In this document: positions 1 to 10,116 of the stretch, piece by piece
Position numbering within the stretch: position 1 is the stretch's first letter
Layout: every line of letters begins with the position of its first letter
Program-made: the position numbers and the translations under genes
DNA from: Caldichromatium japonicum
GTDB taxonomy: Bacteria > Pseudomonadota > Gammaproteobacteria > Chromatiales > Chromatiaceae
Length of the DNA stretch: 64,000 nt
NCBI RefSeq assembly: GCF_011290485.1
Contig: NZ_CP048029.1
Span: 434,001 to 498,000 of the forward strand
Direction: 5' to 3'
Notes under the pieces: model-generated
Databases searched by the model: none
Told to the model about the DNA's origin: nothing
What the model saw: only the letters and a program-made list of their open reading frames with translations

Positions 1-3000
1 CGAAAGGATCGCCGCAACCAGTCGCTTGACTTCCTCGGCGGTGGCAAACAGACGCGCCTTGCCCGCCCGTAGGCACTCCTCGAAGACCTGCTGGCTGCGG
101 ATGGGCGGCTGGCCCTCGATGAATGCTAGGTCCAGGATCAGATCGAGCAACTCCTCGGCCAGATCGGGCGGCTTGGAGGTGGCAGCGGATTCAGGGTGTC
201 GGCACCCCAAGGCGCTCGCTTCAGGGGGCGATGGCGCCTTGGCATATTGCAGACGCATCTCGCGCTCAGTGAGCGACTGTTCGAGCGGACGCAGGGTGCT
301 GCCGAGATGCAGGTGCAGGAGACGACGCAGACCCAGGCGATGGGCGCGCTCGGCGGTCTCTTTGGAGTCTAGCACTCGGAGCGCGAGTCCCTCATCGCCA
401 TTGACCAGTGCGGGATAACCGCGTACCCGCAGCCGGCCCTGGTCGAGGTCCACCGACTCGGGCAGGTCGCCGAAGTCCCAGCGTTTGATCCCGCTGCGCT
501 CCAACCCAGGGTCGGGGAGCCGACTGAATCCCTGGGTGGCCTGGGCGCCATAGGCGCGTTGTAATGCACGCAGATCCTCGCTCAAAGCCAGGGTACGGCC
601 CTGCTCATCGATGAGCTTGACCTTCATCCGCAGATAAGGAGGGACCTCGCCGGGGTCCCAGGCGTCCTCGGGGACCTGGAGACCGGTCGCGGCGCGGATC
701 GCTTCGGCCAAGGCCTGGATCAAGGGCCGGCCGGCAGGGGCAAGCTGGGCCGCGAGCCTCTGGGCGGTATCGGGGATCGGCACGAGCGGTTTGCGCAACG
801 ACTTGGGCAGGCTACGCAGGAGGGCTGCGATCCGCTCGGGGAGAAGTCCGGGCACCAGCCATTCCAGGCGCTCGGGTGCGACCTGATTGATGAGCGGTAG
901 GGGCACGACCAGGGTCAGGCCGTCCTCTGGCTCGCCTGGGGCGAAGCGATATTCGAGCGGCAGGCGACTTGCCCCGACCTGGATGACATCGGGGAAGTCC
1001 TGGCAACTGACCCCTTGCCCCTCGCCGATGAGGTCGGCGAGACGCATGTGCAGGAGCCTAGGCTGTTGGCGCGCCGTCTCCCGCAGCCAGCGCTCAAACA
1101 GCGGCTTGGAATAGATCCCCAGGGGGATGCGTTCGGCATAAAAGGCATAGATCGCCTCATCGTCTAAGAGCTCGCGCCGGCGTTTGGCCTCAAGCCGGCG
1201 GATCTCATCGATCAGCTCGCGGTTGTGGCGCCAGAAGGGGGCGCGGGTGTGAAACTCACCGCCGACCAGCGCCGCCCGGATAAAGACCTCGCGCGCCTCC
1301 GCCGGATTGATCGGCCCATAGTTGACGCGGCGCTTGGGGATCAGAGTGATACCAAAGAGGCTTACCCGCTCGAAGGCTGCGACCTGGCCGGTTGCCGCCT
1401 GCCAATGTGGCTCAAAATAGCTGCGCTGAATGAGATGTCCTGCCGCCTGCTCGACCCAGGCGGGCTCAATGGCAGCAGCGATCCGCCCATAGGCGCGGGT
1501 GGTCTCCACCCGCTCGGCGACCATGACCCATTTGGGTGGCTTGGCGAAGAGGGCAGAGCTCGGATGGATCAAGAAACGGCTCCCGCGCGCCCCCTGAAAC
1601 TCGCGCTCGGACTCGCGAAACCCGATGTGGCTCAAGAGCCCACTGAGCAAGGCGCGATGGATGCGGGCATAGGCGTCGGCATCATAGGGCGGCTGGCCGA
1701 CGGATGAATCCTTAAACCCCATCTCGAGCATCTGTTCGCGCAACTGCAGATATACATCCCGCCACTCCTGCACCCGATTCCAAGACAAGAAGTGCCGCTG
1801 ACAGAGCGCCTGAAACTGGCGGCGCGACAGCCTCGCGCGCTCGCGTTCGACAAACTGCCAGAGGTTGAGCAGCCCCAAAAAATCCGATTGGGGGTGCTGG
1901 AAGGTAGCATGGATCTCGTCGGCGGCCTGTTGTTTATCCAGAGGGCGCTCGCGCGGGTCCTGGATGCTTAAGGCGGCGGCGATCACCATGACCTCCTCCA
2001 GACCCTGGAAACGATCAGCCTCTAACAACATCCGCCCGATACGCGGGTCGAGCGGCAGGCGGGCGAGCTGGCACCCCAGGGGGGTGAGCGTACCCTCGCC
2101 AGCGAGTGCGCCGAGCTCTTCCAGGGTGCGATAGCCGTCGCGTACCAGCCTGGGGTCAGGGGGATCAATGAAGGGAAAGTGCTCGATCGCCCCGAACCCC
2201 AACAGCTTCATGCGCAGGATCACTGCCGCCAAATTGGTGCGCAGGATCTCGGGTTCGGTGTAGGGGGCGCGGGCGAGATGGTTCTCTTCGCTATAGAGAC
2301 GGATGCAGACCCCATCGGCCACCCGCCCGCAGCGCCCGGCGCGCTGTTTGGCGCTGGCCTGGGCGATGCGTTCGATCGGTAGGCGCTGTACCTGGGTACG
2401 GTGACTATAGCGGCTGATGCGGGCAAATCCGGTATCGACGACGTAATGGATCCCAGGGACGGTGAGCGAGGTCTCGGCGACATTGGTCGCCAGCACGATG
2501 CGCCGGGTGGCATGTGGCTGAAAGATCCGTCCCTGCTCTTGCGGGCCTTGCCGGGCATAGAGCGGCAGGATCTCGGTCGAGGGCGGGTGATGGCGGCGCA
2601 AGGTCTCGGCAGTGGTGCGGATCTCACGCTCGCCGGACAAAAAGACCAGAATATCGCCTGGACCCAGGCGCGCTAGCTCATCGACCGCGGCGATGATCCC
2701 CTGCTGCATGGACTCATCGCACTCGGCGGCGTTCTCGTCTTCTGGCGGGCGATAGCGGATCTCGGCCGGATACAGCCGTCCAGAGATCTCGATGATCGGC
2801 GCTGGCTGGCCTTGATCATCGGCGAAATGGCGGGCGAAGCGATCGGGGTCGATGGTCGCCGAGGTGACAATGAGCTTGAGCTCCGGGCGCCGCGGCAGGA
2901 GCCCTTTGAGATACCCCAAGAGAAAATCGATGTTGAGGCTGCGTTCATGCGCTTCATCGATGATCAAGGTGTCATACTCAAGCAACAGCCGATCCCGCTG

Positions 3001-3528
3001 GATCTCATTGAGCAGGATCCCATCGGTCATCAGCTTGATCGCGCTCTCCGGGCGCACGCGGTCATGGAAACGCACCTTGGAACCGACGAGCCCTCCTAAT
3101 TCAACCCCGAGCTCCTGGGCGATGCGTGATGCCAGGGCGCGCGCAGCGATCCGTCTGGGCTGGGTGTGCCCGATCCGTCCGAAGTGACCGCGCCCAAGCT
3201 CCAGACATAGCTTGGGTAACTGGGTCGATTTGCCCGAGCCGGTCTCACCGCAGACGATGACGACCTGATGGGCAATGATCAGCTCGGCAAGCTCCCCTCG
3301 TCGCTCGCTGACCGGCAGGTCCGGATAATCGATCTGGGGTGGGGTCAGTGCCTGGCGCTGGGCGACGATGGCTTGTGAGCTGCGGATGCGTTCCCAGAGC
3401 GCATTGAGGGCCTGCTCGTTCGGCTGACCGGTGTGCGCCTGTTTGCGCAGACCGCGCCAACGAGCGCGCAGGGCAGGGCGATCGCGCAGCAGACAGGTGG
3501 CGATAGCCTGATGAGCAGGAACATCCAT
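1..3528 (-). CDS. hrpA: ATP-dependent RNA helicase HrpA (3' end outside window)
   Basis: DEAH-box RNA helicase of the HrpA family, which in E. coli acts on stalled ribosomes and mRNA. Reading the minus strand from the ATG at 3526-3528 gives 1176 uninterrupted codons to the window edge, so the C-terminus (usual family length about 1300 residues) is missing only because the window ends. A Walker A motif GETGSGKS lies at residues 94-101, followed by TQPRRIAARALASR (motif Ia region), DEAH at about 191-194 and SAT at about 223-225. The N-terminal extension before the P-loop is Arg/Gln-rich, as in other HrpA proteins. It is transcribed away from the small gene at 3751. The family call is firm; cellular role is from family knowledge. 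Confidence 0.95.
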   Translation of the reverse strand, partial: MDVPAHQAIATCLLRDRPALRARWRGLRKQAHTGQPNEQALNALWERIRSSQAIVAQRQALTPPQIDYPDLPVSERRGELAELIIAHQVVIVCGETGSGKSTQLPKLCLELGRGHFGRIGHTQPRRIAARALASRIAQELGVELGGLVGSKVRFHDRVRPESAIKLMTDGILLNEIQRDRLLLEYDTLIIDEAHERSLNIDFLLGYLKGLLPRRPELKLIVTSATIDPDRFARHFADDQGQPAPIIEISGRLYPAEIRYRPPEDENAAECDESMQQGIIAAVDELARLGPGDILVFLSGEREIRTTAETLRRHHPPSTEILPLYARQGPQEQGRIFQPHATRRIVLATNVAETSLTVPGIHYVVDTGFARISRYSHRTQVQRLPIERIAQASAKQRAGRCGRVADGVCIRLYSEENHLARAPYTEPEILRTNLAAVILRMKLLGFGAIEHFPFIDPPDPRLVRDGYRTLEELGALAGEGTLTPLGCQLARLPLDPRIGRMLLEADRFQGLEEVMVIAAALSIQDPRERPLDKQQAADEIHATFQHPQSDFLGLLNLWQFVERERARLSRRQFQALCQRHFLSWNRVQEWRDVYLQLREQMLEMGFKDSSVGQPPYDADAYARIHRALLSGLLSHIGFRESEREFQGARGSRFLIHPSSALFAKPPKWVMVAERVETTRAYGRIAAAIEPAWVEQAAGHLIQRSYFEPHWQAATGQVAAFERVSLFGITLIPKRRVNYGPINPAEAREVFIRAALVGGEFHTRAPFWRHNRELIDEIRRLEAKRRRELLDDEAIYAFYAERIPLGIYSKPLFERWLRETARQQPRLLHMRLADLIGEGQGVSCQDFPDVIQVGASRLPLEYRFAPGEPEDGLTLVVPLPLINQVAPERLEWLVPGLLPERIAALLRSLPKSLRKPLVPIPDTAQRLAAQLAPAGRPLIQALAEAIRAATGLQVPEDAWDPGEVPPYLRMKVKLIDEQGRTLALSEDLRALQRAYGAQATQGFSRLPDPGLERSGIKRWDFGDLPESVDLDQGRLRVRGYPALVNGDEGLALRVLDSKETAERAHRLGLRRLLHLHLGSTLRPLEQSLTEREMRLQYAKAPSPPEASALGCRHPESAATSKPPDLAEELLDLILDLAFIEGQPPIRSQQVFEECLRAGKARLFATAEEVKRLVAAILS

Positions 3529-3750
3529 TACGGGGATCTGAGTCGGGAAACAAACAGCGGCAGGGGGTTGTATCTCACAACGCTGAAGACCCGGGCGAGG
3601 CCATCGCGGTTCAACGGAACAATTGCTGAATCATATCGGGGAGACAGGAGGCATGCTACGCGTTTAAGGAAAAAGACACACGATAGGCGTTCAGATATCG
3701 AATGATCGGACTTTAGCTTACACTTTTCCAATTAGGGCCTTCGGCAATGC

Positions 3751-4062
3751 ATGATACCCATGTCAATCCAGGATTCCTTCCTTCCAGCCCCCCTTTTTGA
3801 TCATCAAAAGAGCCCCCCGCTGGATGATCCGTGTGATTGCCGTACTGCACGCATCCGCTTGGCCAAGCTCGAATCAGACATCGCCTATTTCCAGACCCGG
3901 CTCCAATTGATCGGCGAACTGAACAGTACTCACCGTCTGGCCCAGCACAAGGTCTTTAAACTGCTGCTCAAATCTGCGGCCAGGGAGCTCTTCAACGCCC
4001 GCCGTCGCAAGTCCAGGGGAGGTAAGGAGGATGTATTGCTGTCGCCCGAGGCGATGTTCTGA
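3751..4062 (+). CDS. Small hypothetical protein upstream of hemC
   Basis: 103-residue protein that I do not recognise. It has a Pro/Asp/Cys-rich N-terminus (DDPCDC near residue 26), a central segment of about 45 residues with a heptad-like pattern that could form a helix or short coiled coil, and a basic end (ARRRKSRGGK). A second ATG three codons in, at 3760, is an equally possible start. There is no signal peptide or membrane segment. It lies on the hemC strand with a 183-bp gap, so cotranscription is possible but not shown. No function is proposed. Confidence 0.55.
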   Translation: MIPMSIQDSFLPAPLFDHQKSPPLDDPCDCRTARIRLAKLESDIAYFQTRLQLIGELNSTHRLAQHKVFKLLLKSAARELFNARRRKSRGGKEDVLLSPEAMF

Positions 4063-4245
4063 AGACCGGTTGCAGACCTTTATGCCACAATGTGTCACTC
4101 AGCCTTAGTGAGATCTGGCCTGCCGGTATGCCTCTTCTATTAGGGACCGATAGGGCAGCCTAGCTTGGGCCTGTCCATAAGATCGTTCAACTGCTAAGCT
4201 GCCCCATGGGACCCTAACCCGGGCCGGTTTGAATCAGGATCAGCC

Positions 4246-5172
4246 ATGTCGAATCGCATTCGTATCGCTACCCGTCAATCGCCTCTGGCCATGTGGCAGG
4301 CCGAACATGTCGCAGCGCGCCTCAAGACACTCTATCCTGACCTGGTCGTCGAGATCATCGGCATGACCACCAAGGGCGATCAATTACTCGACTCGCCGCT
4401 GTCTAAGGTCGGCGGCAAGGGTTTGTTCGTGAAGGAGTTGGAACAAGGGATGCTGGCCGGGGAGGCGGACATCGCCGTGCACTCGATGAAGGACGTGCCG
4501 GTCGAGTTTCCCGAAGGACTTCATCTGGCGGTGATCCTGGTGCGCGAGAATCCATATGATGCCTTTGTCTCCAATCGCTATACCTCTCTCGATGAGCTGC
4601 CAGCAGGCGCTAAGGTCGGGACCTCGAGCCTACGCCGTCAGTGTCAGCTCGCTGAACGCCGTCCGGATCTCTGCATCGAACCCTTGCGCGGCAATGTCAA
4701 TACCCGGCTGGCCAAGCTCGATGCCGGCCACTATGACGCCATCATCCTGGCCGCTGCCGGATTGGTCCGGCTGGGTCTTGCCGGGCGCATCCGCAGCCTG
4801 CTCGACCCCGATGCGTCCCTGCCGGCGATCGGCCAGGGGGCGATCGGCATCGAATGCCGGATCGATGACGAACGGGTGCATGGGTTGATCGCACCGCTCG
4901 CCGACCCTGAGACCACTGACCGGGTGCTGGCCGAGCGTGCCATGAATGCGCGCTTACAAGGCGGCTGCCAGGTGCCGATCGCAGGCCATGCCGTGCTTGA
5001 GGGCGATCTGCTCATCCTAAAAGGCCTGGTCGGGACGACGGACGGTTCGCGTATCTTGCGCGCCCAAGGGCAGGGGCCTCGCAGCGAGGCCGAGGCGATC
5101 GGGGTGCGGGTGGCCGAGGACCTGCTGGCCCAGGGCGCCGATGAGATCCTCGCGGCGCTTATGGGCGACTGA
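4246..5172 (+). CDS. hemC: Hydroxymethylbilane synthase (porphobilinogen deaminase)
   Basis: Condenses four porphobilinogen molecules into hydroxymethylbilane, the linear precursor of heme, siroheme, bacteriochlorophyll and cobalamin. The 308 residues match the family length. The N-terminus reads [14 protein letters not shown], the core has VHSMKDVP and [10 protein letters not shown] with the arginines that bind the growing chain, and Cys241 in LQGGCQVPI is the expected attachment residue for the dipyrromethane cofactor. hemD follows three bases after the stop codon, a classic hemCD pair. Cytoplasmic. The ATG at 4246 gives the normal N-terminus. Confidence 0.98.
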   Translation: MSNRIRIATRQSPLAMWQAEHVAARLKTLYPDLVVEIIGMTTKGDQLLDSPLSKVGGKGLFVKELEQGMLAGEADIAVHSMKDVPVEFPEGLHLAVILVRENPYDAFVSNRYTSLDELPAGAKVGTSSLRRQCQLAERRPDLCIEPLRGNVNTRLAKLDAGHYDAIILAAAGLVRLGLAGRIRSLLDPDASLPAIGQGAIGIECRIDDERVHGLIAPLADPETTDRVLAERAMNARLQGGCQVPIAGHAVLEGDLLILKGLVGTTDGSRILRAQGQGPRSEAEAIGVRVAEDLLAQGADEILAALMGD

Positions 5173-5175
5173 GCC

Positions 5176-5946
5176 ATGACAGCCAGCAAGACCCTTGCCG
5201 GCTGCGGGGTGCTGGTCACTCGTCCTGCTGGTCAGGCCGAGCCTCTCTGCCGTCTGATCGAGGCAGCGGGTGGGCGCCCGATTCGCTTCCCGACCATCGC
5301 CATCGAGCCGACCCGGGATGCGCAAGCGGCGGTCCGGCTCGCCGAGCCTTGGGATCTGATGTATTTCGTCAGCCCCAACGCCGTCGACCAGGCCATCGCG
5401 CTGGTTGGGGAAGGCACCTGGCCCAGGGTCAAGTGGATCGCCGCGGTTGGGCGCGGCACAGCGCGCATGCTAGAGACTGCTGGGCGCGCCCCTGATCTCG
5501 TGCCCAACGAGCGCTATGACAGTGAGTCGCTCTTGGCGATGCCCGAACTTGCCGATATGCGCGGACGGCGGGTGCTGATCGTGCGCGGCGAGGGCGGACG
5601 CGAGCTCTTCGCCCAGGCCATGCGCGAACGGGGTGCCGAGGTATTCTTTGCCGAGGTCTATCGCCGGGTGAGACCTGCCGTTGATTCGGCGCCGCTCATC
5701 GCCCGCTGGCAAGACGAGGTGCAACTGGCCATCGCCACCAGCGATGAGGTGCTGATTAATCTAGTCGAGCTGATCGGCCAAAAGGGGCGGGCGCAGCTTT
5801 TGGCCACCTCCCTGGTCGTGATCGCTGAGCGCACGGCGCAAACCGCGCACGGGCTGGGTTTTGCAACGGTGCGGGTGGCCGCGCGTGCGGACGATACCGC
5901 CATCTTGGAATCACTCATCGACCTGGCGGGCGGAGGCCGGCGTTGA
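5176..5946 (+). CDS. hemD: Uroporphyrinogen-III synthase
   Basis: Cyclises hydroxymethylbilane with inversion of ring D to uroporphyrinogen III. The 256-residue sequence is typical of this weakly conserved family: the N-terminal GVLVTRPAGQAEPL, a central FVSPNAVDQA and the C-terminal ATSDEVLINLVEL region. It starts three bases after hemC, so the two are translated as a unit. hemX/hemY, which often follow in gammaproteobacteria, are absent; instead the 3' end overlaps a convergent lipoprotein gene by 36 bp. Confidence 0.95.
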   Translation: MTASKTLAGCGVLVTRPAGQAEPLCRLIEAAGGRPIRFPTIAIEPTRDAQAAVRLAEPWDLMYFVSPNAVDQAIALVGEGTWPRVKWIAAVGRGTARMLETAGRAPDLVPNERYDSESLLAMPELADMRGRRVLIVRGEGGRELFAQAMRERGAEVFFAEVYRRVRPAVDSAPLIARWQDEVQLAIATSDEVLINLVELIGQKGRAQLLATSLVVIAERTAQTAHGLGFATVRVAARADDTAILESLIDLAGGGRR

Positions 5947-6573
5947 TACGGGCGGGCGCGGCAGGACCCCGTCTTGCCCCATCTGGGCGATGATCTCGCC
6001 GATGACCTGGCCAATGGTGGTGCGTTCCGAACTAGGATCGAGTAACTGAGAGCGTCCAGACCAGACCAGGCGCGCCTGCTTGGCATCATAGATATTGACC
6101 TCGAGCCGCAGGCCCTTGGGATTGCTGTAATAATCCGGCGCACTGATATCCCTATAGACCTGGCTGACATAGTCGGCCAGGGTGTAATAATGCGCAGGGA
6201 CAGCAGCAAGGCGCGTCATGGGCTGATGATGAGAGTCCTCATCAGCGACCAGGTGGGCGATGAACACCGCATCGGCCTTGGCGTGGGCGATGGCGCTCTT
6301 CAGACGCGCAAGCCGCCCTAGATAGCGATCCGGGATCAGATCATGGCCGGCCTGGGCATTCGTACCATAAGCGGTGAGCTGCTTGACGAAATGGTCTTCA
6401 TAGGCGCGCCTGACCTTGGGGCTGGTGGCGACCCCCAGGACGATCGGGCGTTGATAGGGGTGCCCGGCCTGTGCAGGCGCAGTCCAGACCGAGGTCACCG
6501 GCGGCTGGGTAGCACAGGCCGCAAGCAGCAGGGCAGCAAGGCTCAGCAGGATGAGACGGGGGATGGCGATCAT
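5911..6573 (-). CDS. Outer-membrane lipoprotein of unknown function (DUF4136-like)
   Basis: 220 residues beginning with a clear type II signal: a hydrophobic stretch LILLSLAALLLAAC whose last residue is the lipidated cysteine (about Cys19). The mature part has alternating beta-type segments and ends in YDAKQARLVWSGRS...GEIIAQM, a pattern I associate with DUF4136-type lipoproteins; that assignment is tentative. It is convergent with hemD and overlaps it by 36 bp, with no visible terminator between them. Function unknown. Confidence 0.75.
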   Translation of the reverse strand: MIAIPRLILLSLAALLLAACATQPPVTSVWTAPAQAGHPYQRPIVLGVATSPKVRRAYEDHFVKQLTAYGTNAQAGHDLIPDRYLGRLARLKSAIAHAKADAVFIAHLVADEDSHHQPMTRLAAVPAHYYTLADYVSQVYRDISAPDYYSNPKGLRLEVNIYDAKQARLVWSGRSQLLDPSSERTTIGQVIGEIIAQMGQDGVLPRPPVSTPASARQVDE

Positions 6574-6759
6574 GATCGACTCTTAAACAGGATGAGATGA
6601 TGGAAGGTCGCAGTCCCCAGGATAAGCCAAATCGCTGGCCCTCGCTGATCCAGCGGCAGGCAATGCGCGTATGCACCCTACCTTAGCCATGGGTTTGGAC
6701 CTTGCCATCATGAGAGCCCTCTCTTGGTAAGGGGCCGGGGTCCGGTATGAGATAGTCCA

Positions 6760-7638
6760 ATGTATGACATCATGATCCTCGGTTGCGGCTATGTGGGTCT
6801 GCGCCTGGCGTGTCGGTATCGCGAGCAAGGCGCATCCGTCCTGGGCGTAGTGCGCAGCGCAGCGGGCGTCGCGCGTCTACACCAGGCCGGTATCCCAGCG
6901 CTGCGTCATGATCTTGCCGCTGCCGATCCATTCCCTTATGCGCTGGCCGGTGCACAGGTTTTTCATCTCATCCCGCCGCTGGATACCGGGCGCGAGGACC
7001 GGCATACCCAACTTCTGATCGAGGCATTCGCCCAGGTGGGTCATCCCCAGCGTCTGGTGTATCTCAGCACCACCGGGGTCTATGGCGACTGCCAGGGGGC
7101 CTGGATCGACGAGGATTGGCCAGCGCGCCCCGTACATGACCGCTCGTTCAGGCGTCTCGATGCCGAGGAGCGGTTAAGGTGCTGGAGTCGGGAGCAGGGC
7201 GGCGAGCTGGTCATCCTGCGCGTCGCTGGCATCTATGGCCCCGGGCGCTTGCCGCTCGAACGTTTGCGCCAAGGGCTGCCGATGGTTCGGCCCGAAGAAT
7301 CGCCCTATAGCAACCGCATCCATGTCGATGATCTGGTCGAGATCTGCATCGCTACAATGGCGCGCGCCCCAAACGGTGCCATCTATAACGTCAGCGACGG
7401 CCATCCGACCAGCATGACCGATTATTTTCTCCGTCTGGCCGATGCCGCAGGACTACCGCGCCCGCCGTTGATTCCCATGTCCCAGGCACCGACCCAGGTC
7501 TCTACGGCCATGATGAGCTATCTGAGCGAGTCCAGACGTCTGTCCAACCGCCGTCTGCGCGAAGAGCTCGGCGTCGAGTTGCGTTATCCGACCCTAGACG
7601 AGGGACTGGCCCAGGCGCTAAAGCCGGACAACCCTTGA
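6760..7638 (+). CDS. NAD(P)-dependent epimerase/reductase (YeeZ-like SDR)
   Basis: Extended short-chain dehydrogenase of 292 residues. The nucleotide-binding loop GCGYVG is near residues 8-13. A YLSTTGVYGDCQG segment follows, in which the usual YxxxK pair is not evident, and then VLRVAGIYGPGR and NRIHVDDLVE, as in sugar epimerases and YeeZ-type proteins. Substrate is unknown. It is monocistronic: divergent from the lipoprotein (186-bp gap) and followed by a 520-bp non-coding stretch. Cytoplasmic by lack of signal or membrane segments. Confidence 0.85.
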   Translation: MYDIMILGCGYVGLRLACRYREQGASVLGVVRSAAGVARLHQAGIPALRHDLAAADPFPYALAGAQVFHLIPPLDTGREDRHTQLLIEAFAQVGHPQRLVYLSTTGVYGDCQGAWIDEDWPARPVHDRSFRRLDAEERLRCWSREQGGELVILRVAGIYGPGRLPLERLRQGLPMVRPEESPYSNRIHVDDLVEICIATMARAPNGAIYNVSDGHPTSMTDYFLRLADAAGLPRPPLIPMSQAPTQVSTAMMSYLSESRRLSNRRLREELGVELRYPTLDEGLAQALKPDNP

Positions 7639-8159
7639 GCTTGCGTCCAGACCTGCCGCCTGCCCCGCAGAAGGTCGGCAAACAGCGCCCACCGGCATCG
7701 TACCAATGACCGCGTGCAGCTGCCTGGGCAATCAGCGGTTTGATGCGCCTGACGCCGCCCCAGTGATCTATCGAGAGGCGCATCTCGGTTGACGTGGGGA
7801 CGCATATCGACTAGCTTTTTGCCAAACAATCGGCGGCTTGGCCAGGATTTCAGAATAGCCCACGCGAGCGTTTTGTCTCCTTGTTGCTCCGGATGAGTCG
7901 GGGTTCGTTCGTGGCCATTGCGTCCGATCCAATCGCCGCCGCGCTCATCAGACCCTGCGTCTGACTCTGTTATCCTTTCTCATCCCGCCTTGGCCCGCTC
8001 GGGTGGTTGATTCCTTTGGTCTGTCTCCGATCTGCTTCTGGTCGATCGGGCTCGCCTGCAGGCGAACCGGTCTTCACCGGAGCCACCGTCTGGCTTGTGT
8101 GTTGGCCGGCGGTTGGAGGTGATCGATCAACACACAAATGAGTGCGAGAGACAGCAGAG
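7639..8159 (+). other. Long non-coding stretch before the RRM gene
   Basis: No convincing gene lies here. The first 260 bp has short overlapping minus-strand frames of low quality and looks like decayed sequence. The last 110 bp is rich in dyads: a perfect 14-bp palindrome at 8052-8065 (tcgcctgcaggcga), a 5-bp stem with a cttc loop at 8067-8080, and a 10-bp inverted repeat at 8095-8104/8128-8137. This part is probably transcribed as the leader of the RNA-binding protein gene. Confidence 0.5.
8095..8137 (+). promoter_or_regulatory. Leader hairpin holding a Shine-Dalgarno-like sequence
   Basis: A perfect 10-bp inverted repeat (ttgtgtgttg/caacacacaa) encloses a 23-nt loop with ggaggtgat at 8115-8123. 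An ATG sits directly after the stem at 8138 and opens a 13-codon ORF (MSARDSRDEDLHR, stop at 8177-8179) that overlaps the RRM gene start at 8160 in another frame. The arrangement suggests translational or temperature control, as known for cold-inducible RRM genes of other bacteria, but this is inference. Confidence 0.4.
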
Positions 8160-8432
8160 ATGAGGATCTACATAGGTAACCTTCCCTATAGCGTGACCGA
8201 TGATGAATTACGCGGCATCTTCGGCCAGTTCGGCGAGCTGGCCTCCGCTGAGGTGATTCGGGATCGGGTGTCGGGGCAGTCCAAGGGTTTTGGCTTTGTC
8301 GATATGCCCAACCACTCGGAGGCAAACGCAGCGATCAAGGCCCTGCACGAGAGCGAGATGAAAGGGCGCAAGCTGACTGTCAATGAGGCACGCCCGCGCG
8401 CCGAGCGCCCGCGCAGCGGCAGTCGCTACTAA
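8160..8432 (+). CDS. Small RRM-type RNA-binding protein
   Basis: A 90-residue single RNA-recognition-motif protein. RNP2 is IYIGNL (residues 3-8) and RNP1 is KGFGFVDM (about 41-48), with the aromatic residues that stack on RNA bases. A basic Arg/Gly/Ser tail follows (PRAERPRSGSR). The family resembles cyanobacterial cold-inducible Rbp proteins. I chose the ATG at 8160 because it places the RRM at the extreme N-terminus; a GTG at 8142 would add six residues. The leader carries unusual dyads described separately. Confidence 0.9.
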   Translation: MRIYIGNLPYSVTDDELRGIFGQFGELASAEVIRDRVSGQSKGFGFVDMPNHSEANAAIKALHESEMKGRKLTVNEARPRAERPRSGSRY

Positions 8433-8492
8433 CCAGGCCGGTACCCACTTGATTTTCGGGTCGCGCCTGGCACCCGCTGGGCACGGCCCCTT

Positions 8493-9959
8493 TTAGCCAA
8501 TCCCCAGTTCATCCCAAATGCGATCCACCCGCTGCTTGACTGCGGCATCCATCTGGATCGGTCGCCCCCATTCGCGGCTGCTCTCCCCAGGCCATTTGTT
8601 CGTGGCATCGAACCCGACCTTAGAACCGAGCCCAGAGACCGGCGAGGCAAAGTCCAGATAATCGATCGGGGTGTTTTCGATCAATACCAGGTCGCGCGCC
8701 GGGTCCATGCGTGTGGTCATGGCCCAGATGACATCCGGCCATTGGCGAATATCGATGTCGTCATCGACCACGATCACAAACTTGGTGTACATGAACTGGC
8801 GCAGAAACGACCAGATCCCCAGCATCACCCGCTTGGCATGCCCTGGGTATTGTTTCTTGATGCTGACGATGGCCAGGCGGTAGGAACAGCCCTCGGGCGG
8901 CAGATAAAAGTCCTGGATCTCGGGGAATTGTTTGCCCAGGATGGGGACAAAGACCTCGTTGAGGGCCACCCCCAAGACCGCCGGCTCATCGGGCGGGCGC
9001 CCAGTATAGGTGCTGTGATAGATGGGGTCTAGCCTGTGGCTAAGGCGCTCGACGGTCAAAACGGGGAAGTTCTCGACCTCGTTGTAATAGCCGGTGTGAT
9101 CGCCAAAGGGTCCCTCTGGTGCCATGTCCCCCGGATAGAGATGGCCCTCGAGCACGATCTCGGCGCTCGCCGGGACCTGGAGGTCAGACAACAGGGCTGA
9201 GGCCACCTCGGTGCGGCTGCCGCGCAACAGACCCGCGAAGGCATATTCGGACAGGGTATCTGGGATCGGCGTTACCGCCGCTAGGATGGTCGCCGGATCG
9301 GCGCCGATGGCAACTGCCACCGCAAAGGGTTTGCCCGGATGGGTGCGCTGCCAATCGCGAAAATCGAGCGCCCCGCCACGATGATGCAGCCAGCGCATGA
9401 TGACTCGATTGGGTCCCAGGACCTGCATGCGATAGATCCCCAGGTTCTGCCGCGGTTTAGCGGGGCCGCGGGTGATTACCAAGCCCCAGGTGATCAGGCG
9501 CCCTGCATCCTCCGGCCAGCAGTGCTGGATGGGCAGGCGCCTGAGATCAACCTCGGGCCCGCCCCAGATCACCTCCTGGCAGGGTGGATTGCGCACAAGG
9601 CGCGGCGCCATCGCCAGCACCTTTTTGAAGATCGGCAGCGACTGCCAGGCCGCCTTGAGACCCTTGGGCGGATCGGGCTCCTTGAGAAAGGCGAGCAGCC
9701 GCCCAACCTCGCGCAGGGCAGCGACCGACTCTTGCCCCATCCCCAGGGCCACCCGCTGCGGTGTGCCGAATAGATTGGCCAGCAGCGGGATCGCGGACCC
9801 CTTGGGCCGCTCGAAGAGCAAGGCCGGACCGCCGTGGCGCAGGGTGCGGTCGCAGATCTCAGTAACCTCGAGAATGGGATCGATCGGCTGGCCGATGCGT
9901 TTGAGCTCACCGCGGCGTTCGAGCTCGGCGATGAAGGCGCGCAGGTCGCGGTAGGTCAT
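8493..9959 (-). CDS. ubiD: UbiD family decarboxylase (3-octaprenyl-4-hydroxybenzoate)
   Basis: Removes the carboxyl group from polyprenyl-4-hydroxybenzoate in ubiquinone synthesis using prenylated FMN supplied by UbiX. The 488-residue product tracks E. coli UbiD throughout: [22 protein letters not shown] at the start, [10 protein letters not shown] and [10 protein letters not shown] in the cofactor region, [13 protein letters not shown] with the catalytic Glu/Asp, and [16 protein letters not shown] near the end. The ATG at 9959 has GGGATTGG a few bases upstream; an in-frame ATG at 9971 is the alternative. It is transcribed in the same direction as polA but behind a terminator. Confidence 0.97.
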   Translation of the reverse strand: MTYRDLRAFIAELERRGELKRIGQPIDPILEVTEICDRTLRHGGPALLFERPKGSAIPLLANLFGTPQRVALGMGQESVAALREVGRLLAFLKEPDPPKGLKAAWQSLPIFKKVLAMAPRLVRNPPCQEVIWGGPEVDLRRLPIQHCWPEDAGRLITWGLVITRGPAKPRQNLGIYRMQVLGPNRVIMRWLHHRGGALDFRDWQRTHPGKPFAVAVAIGADPATILAAVTPIPDTLSEYAFAGLLRGSRTEVASALLSDLQVPASAEIVLEGHLYPGDMAPEGPFGDHTGYYNEVENFPVLTVERLSHRLDPIYHSTYTGRPPDEPAVLGVALNEVFVPILGKQFPEIQDFYLPPEGCSYRLAIVSIKKQYPGHAKRVMLGIWSFLRQFMYTKFVIVVDDDIDIRQWPDVIWAMTTRMDPARDLVLIENTPIDYLDFASPVSGLGSKVGFDATNKWPGESSREWGRPIQMDAAVKQRVDRIWDELGIG

Positions 9960-10075
9960 ATCCAATCCCATTCAATCCAGACAGCCATAGGCTATGCAGT
10001 GCGCATCCCAAGGATCTGCCGATCACAGTCGGCAACAGCGGCGCATCTTGGGCGCATCTTGCATGCGATGGGCAC

Positions 10076-10116
10076 AAAAAGAAACCCCTGCGGTCCGGGG
10101 TTGGAGACCGCAGGGG
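10076..10116 (-). terminator. Rho-independent terminator after polA
   Basis: Perfect 11-bp stem, cccctgcggtc at 10085-10095 with gaccgcagggg at 10106-10116, and a 10-nt loop. Read on the minus strand it is followed by tttcttttt (complement of 10076-10084). It lies 230 bp past the polA stop and just before ubiD, so it should end polA transcripts. Confidence 0.85.

Noticed and set aside
7502..7829. Minus-strand open frames of 81-93 codons downstream of the epimerase gene
   Set aside because: They overlap each other and the epimerase 3' end and contain nothing I recognise beyond vague transposase-like words; too weak to call.
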